Source of the DNA: Rhodococcoides fascians A44A
GTDB lineage: Bacteria; Actinomycetota; Actinomycetes; Mycobacteriales; Mycobacteriaceae
Length of the DNA: 64,000 nucleotides
Assembly (NCBI RefSeq): GCF_000760735.1
Contig: NZ_JMEX01000008.1
Span: 1,300,394-1,364,393, forward strand
Direction: 5' to 3'
The notes below the pieces were generated by a model. The model was given only the letters and a program-made list of their open reading frames with translations, searched no databases and had not been told where the DNA came from. Position numbers and translations under genes: made by a program. This document shows, one piece after another, positions 26,857-34,442 of the stretch (position 1 is its first letter; each line of letters begins with the position of its first letter).

Positions 26857-27754
26857 ATTTGCGCCCGGGCAGTTCGTGACCGTCGACGACCTGACAACTC
26901 ACGTCGTCCTGTCTCATGCGCAGGGTGAGGACGGATTCGGTGCCGCGCCGACGGTGGTGCTGTGCGGCGGCCTCGCGAGCAATTGGTTCGACTGGGACGA
27001 CTGCGTCCGAATTCTGTCCCCGTTCCACACCGTCGTGGTGTTCGATCGGCCGGGCTTCGGGCTGAGCGAACCGCTTCCCGACGACCGGGTCCCGACGGTT
27101 GCCGACGAGGCCGCCCGCATTCTCGCCGTCCTCGACTCCTTGGAGCTGACGAGCCCGGCGGTGATCGTCGGGCACTCGATCGCCGGTTTCTACGCCGAGG
27201 CCTTCGCGAGGCTGTATCCGCAGCGGACCGCCGGTGTGCTGCTGCTCGACTCCAGTGCCGAACGCGACCCGTGGGTCGTTCTTCCGAAACCGTGGCGAGT
27301 TGCCGGGGCCCACCTGCTCGCGGCGGTGGCGTCGGGCAGCGGTCTTCAGTTCCTTCTGGGACCGACGGTCCGCAGGATTCTGAACCACTCCATCCCACCC
27401 GACGGCATTCCGCTCGAGACGCTGGACTGGACCCGGCGGATCTACCGGAGACGGTCGTATCTGAAAGCCGCCCTGATCGAGGACTTCGTCTACCCGGACA
27501 TGGCCGCGGAGTTGAACGAAATCCGGCGTCGAACACGATTCGAGACCGCGGCGATCGTCGCGGCCGCGCACACCGGCAGGCAAACGCCGTGGGGTCGCTG
27601 GTGGCTGCGCAAGCAGGCGCGGCTCGCCGGATACCTGGGAGCCGAGTTCGCCGTGGTGGACCACGCCCATCATCACGCGATGATCGATCAACCCGCGGAC
27701 GTCTCCGCTCTCATCGTGAGGTTGGTGTCACATCACAGGAGCATCGACACGTAA
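26849..27754 (+). CDS. Alpha/beta-hydrolase fold enzyme
   Basis: The 301-residue hydrolase shows VVLCGGLASNWFDWDDC (oxyanion region), VVFDRPGFGLSEP, nucleophile elbow GHSIAGFYAEAF, and a late HAHHHAMIDQP that supplies the catalytic His. It has no signal peptide, so it acts in the cytoplasm; the substrate is unknown. The start is uncertain: GTG at 26849 is given, with TTG at 26840 (immediately after the lysX TAA) as the alternative; neither has a clear ribosome site, which suggests coupling to lysX translation. Confidence 0.78.
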   Translation: MKQFAPGQFVTVDDLTTHVVLSHAQGEDGFGAAPTVVLCGGLASNWFDWDDCVRILSPFHTVVVFDRPGFGLSEPLPDDRVPTVADEAARILAVLDSLELTSPAVIVGHSIAGFYAEAFARLYPQRTAGVLLLDSSAERDPWVVLPKPWRVAGAHLLAAVASGSGLQFLLGPTVRRILNHSIPPDGIPLETLDWTRRIYRRRSYLKAALIEDFVYPDMAAELNEIRRRTRFETAAIVAAAHTGRQTPWGRWWLRKQARLAGYLGAEFAVVDHAHHHAMIDQPADVSALIVRLVSHHRSIDT

Positions 27755-27832
27755 CGTGTTCTGTCGAGCCCGTTGCCCAAGACCCGAGCCGAAGCCCGGC
27801 GATGGCACGGTAGCCACCGAGAGGAACTGAAG

Positions 27833-28837
27833 ATGGGTGCGATCAGCACAACGCAAGGCCGGCAGACCAAGCTCCTCGGCTTGGGAGTCCACCGACCCGA
27901 GCGGGTGGTGACCAACGACGAGATCTGCGAGTTCATCGACTCGAGCGACGAGTGGATCCAGACTCGATCGGGCATCAAGAACCGCCGGTTCGCAGAACCC
28001 GAAGAGAACGTCGTCCAGATGTCGATCTCCGCAGGCAAGAAGGCGCTCGAAGCCAGCGGCATCGCCGCCGAGCAGATCGACACCGTCATCGTCGCGACGT
28101 CGACGCACCTCGAGTTGACGCCCCAGGCTGCCGCGAAGGTCGCACACGGCCTCGGCACCAAGGGCCCCGCCGCGTTCGACATCTGCGCAGGCTGCGCCGG
28201 CTTCTGCTACGCGCTCGCTGTCGCATCGGACCTGGTGAAGGCCGGAACGGCACAGTACGTCCTCGTCATCGGTGCCGAGCAGCTCAGCCTGACCACCGAC
28301 CCGTACGACCGCACCACTCGCTTCATCTTCGCCGACGGCGCAGGCGCAGTAGTCGTCGGACAGAGCGACGAGACCGAGATCGGCCCCGTCGTCTGGGGAT
28401 CGGACGGATCGCAGTCCGACGCCATCGTCCAGACCATCGACTGGTACGACTACATCACCGGCGAGGACGCCGAACGTCCGTGGATCAAGATGAACGGCAT
28501 CTCCGTGTTCCGTTGGGCCGCGTTCGAGATGGGCAAGGCAGCACAGAAGGTCCTCGACGTCGCCGGCATCAAAGCCGACGAACTGCATGCCTTCGTCCCG
28601 CACCAGGCCAACAGCCGCATCACCGAACTCCTCGCCAAGAGCCTGAACCTGAACGAGGAGACCCCGGTCGCCAACGACATCGCCGAGACCGGCAACACGT
28701 CGGCCGCGTCGATCCCACTGGCCATGGAGGAACTACTCCGCACCGGCAAGGCCAAGGAAGGCGACACCGCGCTGCTGCTCGCATTCGGTGCAGGCCTCTC
28801 CTACGCCGGGCAGGTCGTCAAACTCCCCAAGCTGTAA
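27833..28837 (+). CDS. Beta-ketoacyl-ACP synthase III (FabH-like)
   Basis: The 334-residue thiolase-fold enzyme has the complete KAS III triad: Cys121 in CAGCAGF, His257 in PHQANSR and Asn288 in TGNTSAAS. It condenses an acyl-CoA starter with malonyl-ACP. The ATG at 27833 follows GAGGAACTGAAG. No acyl-carrier or other fatty-acid genes are adjacent, so it may be an accessory starter-unit synthase and not the essential FabH. A perfect 15-bp hairpin ends the unit. Confidence 0.88.
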   Translation: MGAISTTQGRQTKLLGLGVHRPERVVTNDEICEFIDSSDEWIQTRSGIKNRRFAEPEENVVQMSISAGKKALEASGIAAEQIDTVIVATSTHLELTPQAAAKVAHGLGTKGPAAFDICAGCAGFCYALAVASDLVKAGTAQYVLVIGAEQLSLTTDPYDRTTRFIFADGAGAVVVGQSDETEIGPVVWGSDGSQSDAIVQTIDWYDYITGEDAERPWIKMNGISVFRWAAFEMGKAAQKVLDVAGIKADELHAFVPHQANSRITELLAKSLNLNEETPVANDIAETGNTSAASIPLAMEELLRTGKAKEGDTALLLAFGAGLSYAGQVVKLPKL

Positions 28838-28863
28838 CCGGTTCTGACTTGATCTGATCTGGT

Positions 28864-28907
28864 CGAGGTTGTGGACGACAATCCGATGATTTTCGTCCAC
28901 AACCTCG
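28864..28907 (+). terminator. Hairpin terminator after the FabH-like gene
   Basis: CGAGGTTGTGGACGA (28864-28878) is perfectly complementary to TCGTCCACAACCTCG (28893-28907), with a 14-nt loop, starting 26 bp after the stop. Confidence 0.7.
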
Positions 28908-28934
28908 GACTCGTCGGCGGTTAGGCTGGGCGTC

Positions 28935-29336
28935 ATGCCGAAGCCACCGTTGCCTGCAGATGCCATCGAACTTCTGAAGAAGCCCAATCCCGCTGTCATG
29001 GCGGTTGTTCGTGCCGACGGAACGCCCATCACGGCGCCGACGTGGTACCTCTGGGAGGACGACAAGATCGTTCTGAACTTCCAGGCCGATCGCAAGCGTC
29101 TCGAGCACATTCGGGCGAACCCGAAGGTGTCGATCTCGGTGCTCGACGAGGCGAGTTGGTACACCCACGTCACCATTCACGGCACCATCACGCTGCAGGA
29201 CGATCCGGGTCAGGTCGACATCGACCGGATCTCCACGCATTACACCGGTGAGCCGTACCCCGTGCGGGACAAGGAGCGCGTCACCGGGCTGCTCGAGGTC
29301 GACGCCTACGTCGGCTGGGGCAAGATCGGTTCCTAG
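28935..29336 (+). CDS. PPOX-class F420-dependent oxidoreductase
   Basis: The 133-residue split-barrel protein has PNPAVMAVVRADGTPITAPTWYLWEDDKIVLNFQADRKRLEHIRANPKVSISVLD, the usual F420/FMN-binding N-terminal half, and ends TGLLEVDAYVGWGKIG. It belongs to the F420H2-dependent reductase group that includes mycobacterial Rv1155-like proteins. Its physiological substrate is unknown. It is monogenic, 27 bp after the FabH terminator. Confidence 0.82.
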   Translation: MPKPPLPADAIELLKKPNPAVMAVVRADGTPITAPTWYLWEDDKIVLNFQADRKRLEHIRANPKVSISVLDEASWYTHVTIHGTITLQDDPGQVDIDRISTHYTGEPYPVRDKERVTGLLEVDAYVGWGKIGS

Positions 29337-29383
29337 CTTCCGGTGCCGATTGCCCGATTTGTCCGAGAGTGCAACACTCGGGC

Positions 29384-29683
29384 ATGACCTATCCGCAGGG
29401 CACCCCGTACGGGCACTACGCAAGGCCTGTCCCCGGCCCGCCCCGGACCAACTCCACCGCTGTCGCGGCACTGATCTGCGGCGTGGTGGGGTTGTTCACC
29501 GGGCTCGTCGGCTTCGTCGCCATCGTTCTCGGCCACATCGCTCGGAGTCAGATCAAGCGGACGGGCGAGGACGGCGCCGGAATCGCGCTCGCCGGGCTGA
29601 TCCTCGGTTACGTCAGCGTGGTGCTTCTGTTCGTCGTGATCGCCGTCTTCTTCTGGATCGCGGTCCTGTTCGTCAACGCATGA
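29384..29683 (+). CDS. DUF4190-domain membrane protein
   Basis: The 99-residue protein has a Pro/Tyr/Gly-rich N-terminus (YPQGTPYGHYARPVPGPPR), then TAVAALICGVVGLF and VGFVAIVLGHIARSQIKRTGEDGAGIALAGLILGYVSVVL, the DUF4190 pattern with two to three membrane segments. Function is unknown. The ATG at 29384 is taken; an in-frame codon at 29369 is also possible. Its last 76 nt overlap the 3' end of the opposite-strand MFS gene, an unusually long convergent overlap. Confidence 0.75.
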   Translation: MTYPQGTPYGHYARPVPGPPRTNSTAVAALICGVVGLFTGLVGFVAIVLGHIARSQIKRTGEDGAGIALAGLILGYVSVVLLFVVIAVFFWIAVLFVNA

Positions 29684-30876
29684 TGCGAGGCTGCCGCAAT
29701 CAGGGCCAGTACCGCGAGGCCCATGACGAACAGTGCCATCGCGGTCCACCCGAACTGCTGGTACACCACGCCGCCGAGCCAACCGACGACGGACGAGCCG
29801 CCGTAGTAGAAGAGGTTGTACAACGACGTCGCCTGCGCACGCCCGACGGTCGCGCGTTGACCGGTCCAGCCCGACGCGATGGCGTGGGCCGCGAAGAACC
29901 CGACGGTCAGGATCACCAGGCCGACGAGGATGACGATCAGGTTGCTGCTGATCGTCAGGCCGACGCCCGCGATCATCAGCAGCGTGGACCCGGCCAGAAC
30001 CCCGGCTCGACCGTGGCGAACGGCAAGCTGACCGGCGACACGTGAGGACACCGTGCCGCTGAGGTAGGCGAGAAAGATCAGGCTGATCAGCGACTGCGGC
30101 AGACCGAAACCGGATCCTTCCAGGCGGAATCCGAGGAAGTTGTAGATCGCGACGAATCCGCCCATCAACAGAAACGCCTGCGCGTACAGCACCAGCATTC
30201 CCGGTTCTTTCAGGTTGGCCCGCAGGCGGGTGCCGAGCGACGGACCGGCCGAGTCACCGGCTCGAAAGCGTCGGGGCGCCGGTGCGAGGATCAGGAACAA
30301 CGTCGCGGCGACGGCGGCGAGGATCGACACCGTGAGGGTGCCGATGCGCCAGTTGGTCACCTCCGCGACCGGTCCGGCGACGATGCGGCCGAGCAGACCC
30401 CCGAGTGTCGTGCCCGAGACGTAGGTGGCGGCGGCGAGTGCCGTGTGGTTGCGATGGACTTCCTCGCTCAAGTAGGCGATCGCGATGGCCGGGAGTCCAC
30501 CGAGCGCTGCACCTTCGAAGAATCGTATGGACAGCAGCACCGGCAGCGACGACGACAACGGCACCACCAGGCCGAGGATCGTGGCGACGACGATCGAGAT
30601 GCTCATGGCCTTGACGCGACCGATGCGGTCGGCCACGACGGACCACGGCAGCACCGACACCGCGACACCGACGGTGGCCAATCCCACAGCCAGGGAGGAC
30701 TGGGACGGTGTGATCTCGAGGCCGGAGGCGATCAGAGGCAGGATCCCCTGGACCGAGTAGAGCTGAGCGAACGTGGCGATACCCGCGAACAACAGGGCCG
30801 CCACCAGGCGCTTGTACTCGCGCGATCCACGAGGGTGGCCTTCCCACTCCAGTGTCACGTCGGTCGTCGCAGTCAT
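29608..30876 (-). CDS. MFS transporter (DHA1-like exporter)
   Basis: The 422-residue protein has 12 predicted helices, with SVQGILPLIASGLEITPSQSSLAVGLATVGVAVSVLPWSVVADRIGR (motif A region) and RFFEGAALGGLPAIAIAYLSEE (helix 4). It resembles the YnfM/inner-membrane transport group. The ATG at 30876 is chosen; upstream in-frame codons lie in the promoter. The C-terminal tail (QKKTAITTNRSTTLT) is encoded opposite the DUF4190 gene. It is divergent from a LysR regulator, with a palindrome in the gap, and is that regulator's likely target. Confidence 0.83.
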   Translation of the reverse strand: MTATTDVTLEWEGHPRGSREYKRLVAALLFAGIATFAQLYSVQGILPLIASGLEITPSQSSLAVGLATVGVAVSVLPWSVVADRIGRVKAMSISIVVATILGLVVPLSSSLPVLLSIRFFEGAALGGLPAIAIAYLSEEVHRNHTALAAATYVSGTTLGGLLGRIVAGPVAEVTNWRIGTLTVSILAAVAATLFLILAPAPRRFRAGDSAGPSLGTRLRANLKEPGMLVLYAQAFLLMGGFVAIYNFLGFRLEGSGFGLPQSLISLIFLAYLSGTVSSRVAGQLAVRHGRAGVLAGSTLLMIAGVGLTISSNLIVILVGLVILTVGFFAAHAIASGWTGQRATVGRAQATSLYNLFYYGGSSVVGWLGGVVYQQFGWTAMALFVMGLAVLALIAAASHHALTNRTAIQKKTAITTNRSTTLT

Positions 30877-30912
30877 GACGACAACGTTAGGCCGGGAAAC
30901 TATCACGGTCCA

Positions 30913-30940
30913 ATGCATGATCGGGTTCGAATTCATGCAT
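30913..30940. promoter_or_regulatory. LysR-type operator
   Basis: ATGCATGA and TCATGCAT are perfect inverted arms separated by 12 bp, in the gap between the divergent MFS and LysR genes. The size and symmetry fit a LysR-type (T-N11-A-like) recognition site. Confidence 0.5.
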
Positions 30941-30958
30941 CAGCGTTATGATTTGCTC

Positions 30959-31861
30959 ATGCGCGACGAGGCCCGTCACCTACTTCCTCTGATACCGGCG
31001 ATCCTCGCGGTCGCGGAGACCGAGCACATGACCGAAGCATCCGAGCTTCTCGGCGTCCCCCAACCGACTGTCAGCCGGCAGATCGCCCGGGCGTCGAGCA
31101 TCCTCGGGGTACAGCTCGTCGAACGGAGCGGACGCGGTATCGCGCTCACCACCGCGGGCCGAATACTCGTCCCGTACCTGCAACGCGTCGCCGTCGACCT
31201 CGAAGCCGGCCTCGACGCCGCGGGGGAACACGATGCGAACGCTCGGGGCCGCATCGCCATCAGCTTCCAGAACACCCTCGGTGAGGACATCGTTCCGGCG
31301 TTGATCCGGCAATTTCGCGGGGACCACCCGGCGGTGACTTTCGACCTGGATCAAGGCGCGCGGGCACGGTGCCTGGACCGTCTCGACGACGGGCTGGCCG
31401 ATCTCGCCTTCGTCTCGCTCAGCGCCGAACACACCGAGGCCAACTCGTTCCAGCTCTACGACGAGCGGCTCGTCCTCGTCGTACCCGCCGACCACCGTCT
31501 GGCGCGTGCGCGTTCGGTCCACGTCCGGGACACCGCAGGCGACAGCTACATCGCGATGGGTCACGGTTACGGGATGCGGTCGATCTGCGAAGACCTGTGG
31601 GCCGACGCCGGGATAGCACCGGACATCGAATTCGAAGGCCGAGACATTCACACCGTGCGGGGCCTGGTCGGCGCGGGCCTGGGCATCTCGATCCTGCCTC
31701 GATCCCGTGGCCTGGGTCCCGAGGTCGTCGAGGTGAAGATCTCCGATCCCGCGGCTCGACGAAGAATCGGCATGGTGTGGTCCGGCAGGACGGCAGCCGG
31801 GCAGGTGCACGCTTTCCGGACGATGGTGATCCGCAGCGGCAGATCGCTCGTGGTTAGGTGA
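30959..31861 (+). CDS. LysR-family transcriptional regulator
   Basis: The 300-residue regulator has an N-terminal winged helix-turn-helix (FIPAILAVAETEHMTEASELLGVPQPTVSRQIARASSILGVQLVERSGRGIALTTAGRIL-like pattern, residues 6-65) and a two-lobe effector domain (RGRIAISFQNTLGEDIVPALIRQF, LAFVSL, GLGISILPRS). The start at 30959 lies after the inverted repeat; an ATG at 30935 would put the operator inside the gene. It is divergent from the MFS exporter, and it is 4 bp ahead of the phosphatase gene, which is probably cotranscribed. Confidence 0.87.
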   Translation: MRDEARHLLPLIPAILAVAETEHMTEASELLGVPQPTVSRQIARASSILGVQLVERSGRGIALTTAGRILVPYLQRVAVDLEAGLDAAGEHDANARGRIAISFQNTLGEDIVPALIRQFRGDHPAVTFDLDQGARARCLDRLDDGLADLAFVSLSAEHTEANSFQLYDERLVLVVPADHRLARARSVHVRDTAGDSYIAMGHGYGMRSICEDLWADAGIAPDIEFEGRDIHTVRGLVGAGLGISILPRSRGLGPEVVEVKISDPAARRRIGMVWSGRTAAGQVHAFRTMVIRSGRSLVVR

Positions 31862-31865
31862 TCGT

Positions 31866-32462
31866 GTGCAGCTGATCCTGATTCGACATGCGCTCCCCCT
31901 GCGATCCGACGAATCCGCCGATCCGCCCCTCGCCGAACTCGGACACGAGCAGGCCGGTCGCCTCCCCGACGCACTGTCCCGCTTCCCCATCACCCGGACG
32001 ATCGCGAGCACTCAGCTCCGGGCAGTGCAGACCGGCACCCCGGTGGCGGCCCAACTGGGACTCGACCTGGGCACCGACGACAGAATCACCGAATACGACC
32101 GCGACTTCGGCGGCTACATCCCCATCGAAGATGCACGCACCGAACTCCGCGACGCGTTCGACCGCATCAAGGCTGGCCATCTGCCCGAGCAGGTCGACGA
32201 GGCCGCCTTCCGCGCCCGAGTCCTCGGCGGTATCGCGGCCGCGGTCGACGGAATCGAACACACCGACACCGTCGCCCTGTTCGCGCACGGCGGGGTCATC
32301 AACATCTTCCTCCAGGACATCCTCGGCACTCCGAAAGCTCTCGGTTTCCCCATCGACTACTGCTCCATCACCCGAGTGCTGTTCTCGCGCAACGGCACCA
32401 GATCCGTGTCGTCGGTCAACGAAACCCATCACGTCTGGGACCTGCTTCCACGCAACCGGTAG
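31866..32462 (+). CDS. Histidine phosphatase (phosphoglycerate-mutase-like) family protein
   Basis: The 198-residue protein begins LILIRHALPLRSDE, with the phospho-accepting His of the RHG/RHA motif. It also has IASTQLRAVQTGTPVAAQ and a late LFAHGGVINIF, the second catalytic His. Family members are phosphatases of varied small substrates or phosphoproteins; the specific substrate is not readable. The start is GTG at 31866, 4 bp after the LysR stop. Confidence 0.83.
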   Translation: MQLILIRHALPLRSDESADPPLAELGHEQAGRLPDALSRFPITRTIASTQLRAVQTGTPVAAQLGLDLGTDDRITEYDRDFGGYIPIEDARTELRDAFDRIKAGHLPEQVDEAAFRARVLGGIAAAVDGIEHTDTVALFAHGGVINIFLQDILGTPKALGFPIDYCSITRVLFSRNGTRSVSSVNETHHVWDLLPRNR

Positions 32463-32577
32463 CGAGCTGGAATCCTCATAGACCTCTTAAACAGGCAGTT
32501 CAGAGACGGTTTCGACGCCGTTTCCGCTCGTCGGCTGGTCAACCGGCTCGCGAGAGGCAGTTAGCCTCAGGATCACT

Positions 32578-34062
32578 ATGGGTAAATTCAGTCTCACTCG
32601 TCGGCCGTCCGTCGCACTTCTCGCCATCGCTTTTCCGCTGGTGGCTGCTGGTTCGTTCGCGCTCGGCGCCGGCGTCGACCTGACTGCGGACACCCAGCCG
32701 ACCACGGTCGCGTCCACGGCCGAGGCTCCGACCGAAACCCCCACCGGTGATCCGCTGGCCACCTCGCGGAAGAACCTGCAGGAAGCCGGACTGCCCGTGA
32801 GCTTCCTGTCTGCAGGCGTCAGCCAACTCACCGACGGCGGCAACCAGCTCAACGACGGAGTCGTGCAGCTCACCGACGGCATCACCCAGGCACACGACGG
32901 CACCGTCCAACTCGCCGACGGGTTCGTGGAGTACCGCGCAGGCATCGGCCAACTCGGTGACGGCGCGTCGCAGATCAGCGGAGGCGTCGACGAGGTCGTG
33001 GACACCCTCGCCGGATTCGGTGCCCAGCAGGCTCAGTTCACCGCATCGCTCGAAGCCGCGGCGCAGCAGGTCGACGCGTTCCCCCACCCCGGATCCGACG
33101 GTATCTCCGGCCAGATTCGCGGGGTCATCGACACTCTGAACACCCAGGGCTTCGGCCCCGACACTCTGGATCAGTTGCAGACACTCAAGGCGGGAGCCCG
33201 CCAGCTCTCCGGGGAACTCAACGACCCGTCGAGCCAATTCCTGTCGGCCACAAGCCAAATCGGCGACGCCACCGTTCAGCTCCGGGACGGGCTGGGACAG
33301 CTCGACGACGGCGGTGGCCAGCTGCGGGCCGGCACCGACCAACTCGTGACCGCGGTGGAACCGGTCTCCGGCATCGTCAGCGGCATCCAGACCAACGTCC
33401 AGGAAGCAACAGCCGGCCTCCCAACGGCCAAGCAACTGAACAGCGGGAACGCTGCCGCCTCCGACGATTCGACCGACGTGGCAGCAGCCTCCGGCACATC
33501 CGGTTCCACGACCTCGGTCGCCCCGTACCTCATCGCAGCACTCGTCGCCGTCGGCGCGGTCGGCGCCGTCAGCCTCGTACGAGTCCTGAGCCGTGACTCC
33601 CGTCTGCGGTGGGTTGCCGCCGCCGTCGCAGTGGCAGCCGTCGGAGCGTGCGCAGCTCTCGCGTTCGCCTTCACCGCACCCGACGCCTCGATCGGTGCCC
33701 TGATCGGAGCAGGAGCGTTCCTCGTCGTCTCGGCAGGCGCCTACCTCGCGGCCGCGGGTGCCATCCAACGGGTACTGGGATCGACCGTCGGACAGGCGGT
33801 GAACGTGGTGCTTCTCGTGGTCCAGGTCGTCGTCTGCGGCGCTGCCTCGGCCAGTAGCGCGGCCATCTGGGGACACCTGTCGGCCTTCATGCCGATGGCG
33901 TACACCGCGGCGGGTGCTCGCGAGATCGGTTACTCGTCGATGACGTCGACCGGTTGGCTGGCGTTGGTGCTGACCGCCGCGCTGCTCGTCGTCTCCGGAG
34001 TCGTGTACCGGACGTCCTCGCGAACCGAGGGAAGAGCCGCGGAGCTACCGAACCACGCGTAG
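32578..34062 (+). CDS. YhgE/Pip-like membrane protein with QLxDG repeats
   Basis: The 494-residue protein has an N-terminal signal-anchor (residues 10-31). An extracytoplasmic stalk (about 65-285) follows, with repeated seven-residue units such as QLTDGGN, QLNDGVV, QLTDGIT, QLADGFV and QLGDGAS. About six membrane helices follow (about 312-480). This is the architecture of YhgE/Pip and related ABC-2-like proteins, though here the single-chain membrane part is short. Such stalks probably form coiled-coil or solenoid extensions through the wall. Function unknown; the gene stands alone. Confidence 0.72.
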   Translation: MGKFSLTRRPSVALLAIAFPLVAAGSFALGAGVDLTADTQPTTVASTAEAPTETPTGDPLATSRKNLQEAGLPVSFLSAGVSQLTDGGNQLNDGVVQLTDGITQAHDGTVQLADGFVEYRAGIGQLGDGASQISGGVDEVVDTLAGFGAQQAQFTASLEAAAQQVDAFPHPGSDGISGQIRGVIDTLNTQGFGPDTLDQLQTLKAGARQLSGELNDPSSQFLSATSQIGDATVQLRDGLGQLDDGGGQLRAGTDQLVTAVEPVSGIVSGIQTNVQEATAGLPTAKQLNSGNAAASDDSTDVAAASGTSGSTTSVAPYLIAALVAVGAVGAVSLVRVLSRDSRLRWVAAAVAVAAVGACAALAFAFTAPDASIGALIGAGAFLVVSAGAYLAAAGAIQRVLGSTVGQAVNVVLLVVQVVVCGAASASSAAIWGHLSAFMPMAYTAAGAREIGYSSMTSTGWLALVLTAALLVVSGVVYRTSSRTEGRAAELPNHA

Positions 34063-34341
34063 CGGGTGAATGGCAGGCGGGGCTGCCAAGTGCTCGCCGA
34101 ATTCGCTCAGCGCCTTCTGTAGGTGCGGGGTCTTCATGTGCGCGTCCAGATCGTCCTCGGACCGCCATACCTCGATGGTCACGAACGTTCCCCGTTCGGC
34201 GGCGGATTCGAACAGTTCGTAGGACACGTTGCCGTCCTCGTGCAGTGACTCCGCCGCGAGTTCGGCCAAGCCTGCGCGAACGACGTCCACCGATTCGGGT
34301 TTCGCGGTGATCGTTGCGACGACCTTCAGATCACTGAGCAC
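34045..34341 (-). CDS. ABM-domain putative quinol monooxygenase
   Basis: The 98-residue protein is a single antibiotic-biosynthesis-monooxygenase domain: VVATITAKPESVDVVRAGLAELAAES, VSYELFESAAERGTFVTIEVWRSEDDLDAHMKTPHLQ. It is of the YgiN-like dimeric ferredoxin-fold type. The GTG at 34341 is chosen for AAAGGGAG upstream. It is divergent from a DHA2 exporter, which suggests a shared quinone- or drug-stress role (inference). The 3' end overlaps the YhgE-like gene by 18 nt. Confidence 0.82.
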   Translation of the reverse strand: MLSDLKVVATITAKPESVDVVRAGLAELAAESLHEDGNVSYELFESAAERGTFVTIEVWRSEDDLDAHMKTPHLQKALSEFGEHLAAPPAIHPLRVVR

Positions 34342-34442
34342 AATTCTCCCTTTCGCCAGTGGTGGGGTGTACGGCAACCACCGAGTCCGACGGTACCGTC
34401 ATGAGCGCATCCGCATCGGCTGAAACAGATCAAAGGGGAATC

